A stretch of 40,952 nt of DNA from positions 1 through 40,952 of the forward strand of contig NZ_HG424505.1 in assembly GCF_000336385.2 (NCBI RefSeq). The letters are read 5' to 3'. This document shows, one piece after another, positions 35,107 to 40,952 of this stretch. Below the pieces are notes generated by a model that did not search any database, had not been told where the DNA came from, and worked only from the letters and a program-made list of their open reading frames with translations. A program made the position numbers and the translations under genes. The DNA comes from Lysobacter antibioticus HS124. Lineage in GTDB: Bacteria > Pseudomonadota > Gammaproteobacteria > Xanthomonadales > Xanthomonadaceae. The first letter of the stretch is position 1. The number at the start of each line of letters is the position of its first letter.

Positions 35107-35913
35107 ATCGACACGCCCTCGCCCGCCGCTGCCCGCCCGCGCCTGTCGGCCTGCATCATCGCCTTCGACGAGGCCGACCGGATCGGCGACTGCATCGCCT
35201 CGTTGTCGTTCTGCGACGAGGTGCTGGTGGTCGATTCGCATTCGCGCGACGCCACCGTGGCGATCGCCCAGGCGGCCGGCGCGCGCGTGCTGCAGCGCGC
35301 CTTCGACGGCTTCCGCAGCCAGAAGCAGTTCGCGATCGAGCAGGCTGCGCACGATTGGGTGCTGTGCCTGGATGCGGACGAACGGGTGAGCGGGGAGCTG
35401 CGCGCGGCGATCGAGGCGGCGCGCGCGCGCGGCTTCGCCGATGCGGCCGGCTATCGCTTCGCCCGGCTGTCGGACTACTTCGGCAGGTTCCTGCGCCACG
35501 GCAACGCCTACCCCGATCGGGTGCTGCGCTTGTTCGACCGCCGCCGCGGCGGTTGGCGCGGCAAACGCGAGGTGCACGAGGCCGCCAGCGTCGACGGCGC
35601 CGTCGCGACCTTGCGCGGCGATCTGATCCACTACCCGTACCGTTCGCTGGAGCAGCAACTGGCCAAGACCGAGCGCTATGCGCGGATGATGGCCGAGCAC
35701 GACCATGCGCGCGGCAAGCGCGCGACCCTGGCCAAGCTGGTGCTGGCGCCGGCCTGGCGCTTCTGGCGCGGCTACCTGCTGCGCGGCGGCTTCCTCGACG
35801 GCTGGCACGGCCTGGTCTACGCCTATGTGCGCGCCAACTACGTGCGCCAGAAGACGGTGATGCTGTGGCTGCTGCAGAACGGGCAGCCGGTGACTACGCC
35901 GCGGCGCGACTGA
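35107..35913 (+). CDS. WaaE/KdtX-like GT2 glycosyltransferase, copy 2
   Basis: Aligns almost throughout with copy 1: LSACIIAFDEADRIGDCIASL, FDGFRSQKQFAIEQAAHDW, LCLDADERV, RHGNAYPDRVLRLFDRRRGGW and RFWRGYLLRGGFLDGW. The frame is open upstream to 34969 but has no ATG or GTG. A TTG at 35203 would delete the first beta strand and nucleotide-binding residues. I place the start at an ATC at 35107 (IDTPSP...), which corresponds to the start of copy 1; a CTG at 35143 is another candidate. The gene is either initiated at a rare codon or has lost its start. Function as for copy 1. Confidence 0.75.
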   Translation: MDTPSPAAARPRLSACIIAFDEADRIGDCIASLSFCDEVLVVDSHSRDATVAIAQAAGARVLQRAFDGFRSQKQFAIEQAAHDWVLCLDADERVSGELRAAIEAARARGFADAAGYRFARLSDYFGRFLRHGNAYPDRVLRLFDRRRGGWRGKREVHEAASVDGAVATLRGDLIHYPYRSLEQQLAKTERYARMMAEHDHARGKRATLAKLVLAPAWRFWRGYLLRGGFLDGWHGLVYAYVRANYVRQKTVMLWLLQNGQPVTTPRRD

Positions 35914-35951
35914 GGCCGGCGCAGGATACGGCGCTAGGACGGCATAACGCG

Positions 35952-35974
35952 GTCGCGGCTCGCGCCGCTCCTGC
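35952..35974. repeat. REP-like repeat copy
   Basis: A GTCGCGGCTCGCGCCGCTCC-type unit, inverse of the copies at 25387-25492, lies between the second WaaE-like gene and the O-antigen ligase gene. Confidence 0.6.
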
Positions 35975-36036
35975 AAAAGCCCATGCTGCGGGAATGAAGC
36001 CCGCGATGCGGTAGGCGCCGCCGAAGCCCGCGCGCT

Positions 36037-37332
36037 TCAGCGCAGCGCGTCGCAGTCTTCCTCGCCCGCTTCGCGCAGGGCGAAGCCGTACAGCACGCCG
36101 ACCGCGATCGCGTAGAACGAGGCGATCAGCTGGTGGGCGAACATCGACTGGGTCAGGCCGCAGGCCAGATAGACCAGGATCAGCACCACCCCGGCCAGGG
36201 CCGCGCTGCGCGCGCGGCCGGTGGCGCGCTCGCGCAGGCGGCGCGCGAACAACGCCAGCGGAACGAGATAGACCGCCAACACCGCCAGCAGGCCGGGCGC
36301 GCCCATGGTCGCCGCCCACTCGGCCAGATCGCTGTGGGCGTGGCCGAGCTTGCAGAAACCGATCCGCGGCGCCGGCGGTTGGCATTGCGGGGTCGCCAGC
36401 ACCACGTTCTCGAAGCGGCCCACGCCGATGCCGCTGAGCGGATGCTCGGCGAAGGTTTCGCCGGCCAGTCGCAGCAAGGTCAGGCGCGCGCCCAACGAGG
36501 ACTCGGCATCGCCTTCGCGCAGCCGGTCGACGTCGGTGCGCAACTCGTGCATGCGGGTCTGCTCGGCCAAGGGCGCGACCCATACCGCCGCAGCGGCCGC
36601 CAACACCAGCGCCGCCAGCATCGCCCAGCTGAGCTTGCGCGCGCGGCCGCCGCTGACCAACAGGCCCACCAGCAGCACCAGCGCCAGGCCCGGCCAGACT
36701 CCGCGGCTGCCGCTGAGCGCGATCGCGCCGACGCCGAGCGCGCAGGCGACGGTGGTCCACAGCAACTCGCCGGAAGGACGGCAGTACACCGCGATCACGA
36801 CCACGCCGATCAGCGCATCGGCGAATACGATCGCGTTCGCGGTCCAGCCGGCGGCGCGGTCGGCGCCGCCCAGGACCTGGATCAGCGCGATCAGGAAACC
36901 GCCGGCCAGACCGAGCAGGGCGCCGCGCCACAACCAACGCCGCGAGGGCCGGTAGGCGAACACCATCAGAGCGAAGAACGGCAGGGTCAGCAGGCGCAGG
37001 CGATTGTCGATCTCGCGCCAGCGCACGTCGAACTGGAACTTGGACACCACCGCGACCGCGACCACGCCCAGCACCAGCCACCACAGCAGCCGCAGCGAAC
37101 CGCCGAGTTCGCGCCAGCCGCGGGCCAGGCGTTCGGGCGCCAGCGCCAGCGCCAGCAAGGCGAAGGCGGTGAACGGCGACAACCCCCAGGGCGTGGCGAC
37201 CAGCAGCGCCGGCAGGCACAGCAGGCCGGCTTCCAGCGCATGCCGGGCCCAGCGCTGGCGCGGCGATTCGCCGGCGGAGCGGACCGGGGCGGAGCGGGCC
37301 GAGGCAGAGACGGCGGACGGACTGGACGACAC
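36037..37332 (-). CDS. O-antigen ligase (WaaL family)
   Basis: 431 residues from a GTG at 37332, 3 bases after the ArnT-like stop. About 10-12 transmembrane segments are visible. The Wzy_C/WaaL signature is in the second half: ALSGSRGVWPGLALVLL (with the conserved Arg), then a large periplasmic loop with LRLAGETFAEHPLSGIGVGRF and GHAHSDLAEWAATMGAPGLL, including the catalytic-type His. It joins undecaprenyl-linked O-antigen to lipid A-core, or ligates a related glycan, at the periplasmic face of the inner membrane. It is second in a two-gene operon. PglL-type protein glycosylases share the fold and are an alternative. Confidence 0.87.
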   Translation of the reverse strand: MSSSPSAVSASARSAPVRSAGESPRQRWARHALEAGLLCLPALLVATPWGLSPFTAFALLALALAPERLARGWRELGGSLRLLWWLVLGVVAVAVVSKFQFDVRWREIDNRLRLLTLPFFALMVFAYRPSRRWLWRGALLGLAGGFLIALIQVLGGADRAAGWTANAIVFADALIGVVVIAVYCRPSGELLWTTVACALGVGAIALSGSRGVWPGLALVLLVGLLVSGGRARKLSWAMLAALVLAAAAAVWVAPLAEQTRMHELRTDVDRLREGDAESSLGARLTLLRLAGETFAEHPLSGIGVGRFENVVLATPQCQPPAPRIGFCKLGHAHSDLAEWAATMGAPGLLAVLAVYLVPLALFARRLRERATGRARSAALAGVVLILVYLACGLTQSMFAHQLIASFYAIAVGVLYGFALREAGEEDCDALR

Positions 37333-37335
37333 CGA

Positions 37336-39075
37336 TCAGTCCGGGTCGTCTTCGTGCGGCCGCAGGGTCGGCGCCGCCGGGCAGTTCGCGCGCGCGGCGT
37401 AGGGCACCAGCCACCACACGCGCCGGTTGGCGCGGCCGCCGAGTTCGATCTTGCTGCGGTCGACGCAGTCCGGCAGCGCCGGCTCCTGCACCAGCAGCCA
37501 GCGCCGCGCCGGCGCCTGTTTCTGCCAGGCCAGGCCGTGCTCGAGCTGCTTGGCCCAGCCCATGACGAAGCCGAAGGTGGTGGTCTGGGAGCGGCTCTGC
37601 AGCAGGTTCTGTTCCTTCCACGCGACCAGGCCGAGCTCGGCGTCCGGACCGATGCGTTCGGCAACGCGGGTCATGACCCCGCGCGCCGAAGAAGAGTCGT
37701 TGAGCACCGGCGTGACCAGCAGGCCGTACAGCACCCACAGACCGCACAGGGTCGAGGCCATGGCGTGGATCGGCCGGCGCCGGCCGAACCACAGCAGCGA
37801 CGCCAGGCCCCAGGCGCCGATCGCCAGGATCGCCGCCTCCAGCTGGCGGCCGCCGTCGGTGAAGCCGCGGTCGGCGATCAGCTTGGCTTCGAACTTGGGA
37901 TCGCCGAACCACATCGACAGGCCGACGCCGAGCAAGGCGAAGGTCAGCACCGCGGCGAAGCCCAGGGCGATGCGGCGCGGCCACAGCTTGCGCACGATGC
38001 CGGGCAGCAGCGGCGCGAACATCAGACAGGCCATCGGCAGCGCCGGCAGGATGTAGACGTCGCGCTTACCGTGCGGAATCGAAAAGAACACGATCACCAG
38101 CGCCCACCAGGCCAGCGGCAGCAGGTAGCGCGGGTCGATCCGGCGCAGGCGTCGGCGCCAGGCCGGCAGCGCCCACGGCAACGCCAGCATCGGCGGCAGC
38201 CACATCGACAGCATCACCCCCAGGTGGTACCAGACCGGCTGGTGGTGGTCCCAGGAGTTGGAATAGCGGCCCGCGGTCTGACGGAACAGGATGTCGTTGA
38301 GATAGGCGCGGTAGCTGGGATCGTCGTTGGACAGCGCGGCGGTCACCATCGGCACGATCCACAGCGACACCGCCGCCACGAAGGCCAGCGGGCCGAGCCA
38401 GAAGCGCGGGTCGCCGATGCCGGCGCGCACCGGCATCGCGGTCCAGGCCAGCCACCGCCCGCCGCCGCGCGCGTGCAGCGGCCGCAGCAGCGCCGCCAGC
38501 GCCACCGGCGCCAGCATCAGCAAGGCGATCGCGCCCACGCCCTTGGTGATCGTGCCGATGCCGGCGGCAAACCAGCCCAGCGCCCACCAGCGCCAGTTCG
38601 GCCCGGTCAGCAGATGGCGCAGCAAGCCGTAGTTGGCGAAGGTGATCCAGAACACCACCGAGGGGTCGATCTGGGCTTTCTTGGCCTGGTAGGCGAAATG
38701 CAGGGTCAACAACAGAGCCCAGCCGGCGTAATAGCCGACCTGGCGCGTCCACAGCCGGCGGCCGAGATCGACCACGCACCACAGCGTGCCCATCGCCGCC
38801 AACAGCGAGGGCAGCAGGAAGGCGATGCGCCAGTTCTGGGTGATCAGGAACGAGACCGCCTCGGTCCACATGAACAACGGCGGCTTGTCCGAATACAGCT
38901 CGGTGCCGCGGTGCGGGAACAGCCACTGGCCGCTCTCGACCATCTGCTTGGCGACCAGCGCGAAACGCGGCTCGTCGGCGGGCCAGGGGTCGCGCAGGCC
39001 CAGGCCGGCCCCGAGGACAAGCCAGGCGACGATCCAGAACAGCCAGGCTTGCTGGGAGCGGAGAGTCTTGAGCAT
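37336..39075 (-). CDS. ArnT-like GT39 lipid-linked glycosyltransferase
   Basis: 579 residues from the ATG at 39075. The GT-C fold begins with a transmembrane segment (AWLFWIVAWLVLGAGLGL), then the first periplasmic loop DPWPADEPRFALVAKQMVESGQWLFPHRG...YSDKPPLFMW, in which DEPR and DKPP are typical of ArnT/PMT-related enzymes. About 11 further transmembrane helices and a soluble C-terminal domain follow. Such enzymes use undecaprenyl-phosphate sugars to modify lipid A, core or proteins in the periplasm. The pairing with the O-antigen ligase suggests an LPS decoration role. The sugar is unknown, so I do not assign arnT. Confidence 0.85.
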   Translation of the reverse strand: MLKTLRSQQAWLFWIVAWLVLGAGLGLRDPWPADEPRFALVAKQMVESGQWLFPHRGTELYSDKPPLFMWTEAVSFLITQNWRIAFLLPSLLAAMGTLWCVVDLGRRLWTRQVGYYAGWALLLTLHFAYQAKKAQIDPSVVFWITFANYGLLRHLLTGPNWRWWALGWFAAGIGTITKGVGAIALLMLAPVALAALLRPLHARGGGRWLAWTAMPVRAGIGDPRFWLGPLAFVAAVSLWIVPMVTAALSNDDPSYRAYLNDILFRQTAGRYSNSWDHHQPVWYHLGVMLSMWLPPMLALPWALPAWRRRLRRIDPRYLLPLAWWALVIVFFSIPHGKRDVYILPALPMACLMFAPLLPGIVRKLWPRRIALGFAAVLTFALLGVGLSMWFGDPKFEAKLIADRGFTDGGRQLEAAILAIGAWGLASLLWFGRRRPIHAMASTLCGLWVLYGLLVTPVLNDSSSARGVMTRVAERIGPDAELGLVAWKEQNLLQSRSQTTTFGFVMGWAKQLEHGLAWQKQAPARRWLLVQEPALPDCVDRSKIELGGRANRRVWWLVPYAARANCPAAPTLRPHEDDPD

Positions 39076-39213
39076 GCGCGGAATGATACGAGGCCGTTCA
39101 GGCCGGGTGGAGGGGCGGAGGGACGCGACGCCCTGCCGCAGCCGGCGTCGACCGGGCGGCATTATCCAGTCCCCGGCTGAGGAATTCGTTACCGGAACGT
39201 CGGAATCGTGTCG

Positions 39214-40952
39214 TCAGCCGGCCGGCGCGCGGCGCAGGCGGGCGTAGAAGAAGCCGTCGCCGCCGTCCTCGCCGGGCAAGCGCTGGCGGCCGACCTCGCG
39301 ATCGTGGCCGTAGCGCGCGTCCAGCGGCTCGACCCGCGCATCGGCGGTGCGCTCGAGGAACGCTCGCACCTGATGCTCGTTCTCGTCCTGCAGGATCGAG
39401 CAGGTCGCGTACAGCAGGGTGCCGCCGGGCGCCAGCGTGGTCCACAGCGCATCCAGCAGGCGCGCCTGCAGCCCCACCAACGCGGCCAGATCGGTTTCGC
39501 GCCGATGCAGGACCACGTCGGGCTGGCGGCGCACAATGCCGGTGGCCGAGCACGGCGCGTCCAGCACGATCGCGTCGAAGGCCCGGCCGTCCCACCAGGC
39601 CGCCGGCTCGGCGGCATCGGCGGCGCGCAGCACGGCGCGCTCGGACAGGCCGAGTCGGCGCAAAGTGTCCTCGACCCGGCGCAGCCGCGCGGCGTCGATG
39701 TCGAGCGCGGTCAAGCGCAGTTGCGGGTCGCGTTCGAGCAGGTGCGCGCTCTTGCCGCCGGGCGCGGCGCAGGCGTCGAGCACGCGCGCGCCGGGCGCGG
39801 GCGCCAACGCGTCGGCGACCTGCTGCGCCGACAGGTCCTGGACCGAAACCAGGCCCTCGTCGAAACCGGGCAACGCGGCGACCGGCATCGCCTGCTCCAG
39901 GCGCAGCGCCGCGCCGGGGCCGGCCAGGGCCTCGATGCCGGCCTCGGCGAGCCGGGCGCGATATGCCTGCACAGGTTCGCGCAAGGCATTGACCCGCAGC
40001 CACATCGGCGGCGGCAAGGCGCTGGCGGCGAGGATCGCGGCGTAATGTTCCGGCCAGTCGCGGCGCAGGCGTCCGCGCAGCCAGCTGGGCCAATGCGAGT
40101 GGGTCGGGTCCAGCGCCGGCAGGCCGTCGCGCTGGGCGCGGCGCAACAGCGCGTTGACCAGCCCGGCCTGATGCGGATGGCCGAGCGCGCGCGCGGCCTC
40201 GACCGTCGACGCCACGGCGGCGTGCTCGGGCAGGCGCAGCGGATCGAGCTGGGCCAGGCCGACATAGAGCAGCGCACGCAGTTCGCCGTCGCGCGCCGAT
40301 GGCGGCCGCGGCATCCAGGCCTCGAGGGTGCGCTCGTAACGCAAGGGCTGGCGCAGCACGGCGAAGCAGATCGCCTCGACCAGGGCGCGGTCGCGCGGGT
40401 CGCGCAGCGCCGGCAGGCTCGCCGCCAGCTCGGCCTTGAGCGAGCGACCGCGGTGCAGCACCGCATCGAGCACGCGCGCGGCGATCGCGCGGGTCTGCGC
40501 GCCGCTGCCGCCGGCGGTGGTCAGCAACTCGGCCGCGGCGGGCTTGGCCTGGGCCGGCCTGTGCCCGCTCGGCCGCGCGCCGGCGGATTGGGAGCCGGCC
40601 GATTTGGAGCCCACTGATTTGAAGCCCGCCGATTTGAAGCCCGCCGATTTGGAGCCGGCCGACTTGAAGGCCCCCGACGTGAAGCCGGCGGTGGGGGAAC
40701 CGGAGGCCGCGTCGCGGTCGCGGCGCGGACCGGCAGGCCGGCCAGGGCCGGAGCGCGGCGCGAAAGTTCGCGCGCCCTCGCGCTGCGCCGCAGCCTCGCG
40801 CGCCGGTGCGCTGCGACGCGGCCGTTCTGCGCGGTCGCCCGCAGCGCCCGCGCCGGGGCCGCGACCGTAGGCGGCACGCCCTTCGCCGCTGCGCCGGTCG
40901 CCGCCGCGCGGCGCAGCCGTGCGGCCGGCGCCGCCCGGTCGTGCCGGCCGGG
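39214..40952 (-). CDS. rsmB: 16S rRNA m5C967 methyltransferase RsmB with long N-terminal extension, 5' end beyond window
   Basis: The conserved core begins near [28 protein letters not shown] (NusB-like domain) and continues to the Rossmann methyltransferase: [17 protein letters not shown] (SAM binding), [19 protein letters not shown] and [12 protein letters not shown] (the two catalytic Cys of the RsmB/RsmF family). It methylates C967 of 16S rRNA. The frame does not begin near the core. It is open to the right edge with no ATG, adding over 130 residues of basic Gly/Arg/Pro/Ala-rich sequence and a [10 protein letters not shown] pentapeptide tract. A GTG at 40614, inside the repeats and without a ribosome site, would give 466 residues. 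I prefer a start beyond the window. Confidence 0.9.
   Translation of the reverse strand, partial: RPARPGGAGRTAAPRGGDRRSGEGRAAYGRGPGAGAAGDRAERPRRSAPAREAAAQREGARTFAPRSGPGRPAGPRRDRDAASGSPTAGFTSGAFKSAGSKSAGFKSAGFKSVGSKSAGSQSAGARPSGHRPAQAKPAAAELLTTAGGSGAQTRAIAARVLDAVLHRGRSLKAELAASLPALRDPRDRALVEAICFAVLRQPLRYERTLEAWMPRPPSARDGELRALLYVGLAQLDPLRLPEHAAVASTVEAARALGHPHQAGLVNALLRRAQRDGLPALDPTHSHWPSWLRGRLRRDWPEHYAAILAASALPPPMWLRVNALREPVQAYRARLAEAGIEALAGPGAALRLEQAMPVAALPGFDEGLVSVQDLSAQQVADALAPAPGARVLDACAAPGGKSAHLLERDPQLRLTALDIDAARLRRVEDTLRRLGLSERAVLRAADAAEPAAWWDGRAFDAIVLDAPCSATGIVRRQPDVVLHRRETDLAALVGLQARLLDALWTTLAPGGTLLYATCSILQDENEHQVRAFLERTADARVEPLDARYGHDREVGRQRLPGEDGGDGFFYARLRRAPAG
40586..40690. repeat. 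Seven 15-bp tandem repeats in rsmB
   Basis: Seven consecutive 15-base units of the type GATTTGAAGCCCGCC, with differences mainly at positions 3, 6, 11, 13 and 14, lie inside the coding frame and encode [15 protein letters not shown] pentapeptides. Copy-number changes would keep the frame. Confidence 0.85.

Noticed and set aside
36133-39180. 1015-residue plus-strand frame opposite the ligase and ArnT-like genes
   Set aside because: Gln/Arg/Ala-rich low-complexity translation opposite two well-supported membrane proteins; a shadow frame.

Overview
The window is GC-rich (roughly 65-70% by eye) and looks chromosomal. RpoD, Dtd, RsmB, an LpxL-type acyltransferase, an O-antigen ligase and copies of a GTAGGAGCGGCGC-type dispersed repeat together suggest a Xanthomonadaceae bacterium close to Lysobacter. 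That is inference from gene content and style, not a database match.

Layout. (1) 1-5091, minus strand: a giant autotransporter gene that runs off the left edge. It has an extended signal peptide and a passenger made of 'GTLTLTG-N-TYTG' repeats. (2) 5092-10011: an accessory, gene-poor stretch. It holds a 5'-truncated AvcD-like (anti-phage dCTP deaminase) remnant and a three-cassette integron-type array with three recognisable attC sites but no integrase gene in view. Clusters of a 10-bp periodic G-rich repeat flank the array. (3) 10012-17859: a tRNA-Ile2(CAU) gene carrying an integrated 7.8-kb element bounded by a perfect 44-bp duplication of the 5' half of the tRNA. The element encodes a tyrosine integrase, an Arc-type regulator, an AlpA-like protein, a translationally coupled chain of tiny proteins, a winged-helix replication-like protein next to iteron-like repeats, and then a phage tail tape measure protein with no other virion gene. 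It ends with a DUF1508-like gene and two more AlpA-like proteins. I read it as a phage satellite built around a tape measure protein, and it is the most interesting object here.

(4) 18098-25346: a divergent mannose-utilisation locus. A secreted GH92 alpha-mannosidase faces an operon of LacI regulator, sugar MFS transporter, PfkB-type fructokinase and AGE-family isomerase. The likely route is glycan mannose, then free mannose, fructose and fructose-6-phosphate. Two near-identical LacI-type operators sit between the divergent genes. (5) 25743-31926: an NTF2-like protein, rpoD with a strong terminator, dtd, an LpxL-type acyltransferase and a pair of bacterial PH-domain membrane proteins. (6) 31962-39075: surface-polysaccharide genes. 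These are a GT2/GT7C glycosyltransferase, two paralogous WaaE-like glycosyltransferases flanking a CDP-glycerol-phosphotransferase-like gene, an O-antigen ligase and an ArnT-like GT39 enzyme. (7) 39214 to the right edge: rsmB with an unusual basic, repeat-bearing N-terminal extension.

Limits: every family call comes from reading translated sequence. Nothing was searched or computed. Repeat and hairpin coordinates were counted by hand.
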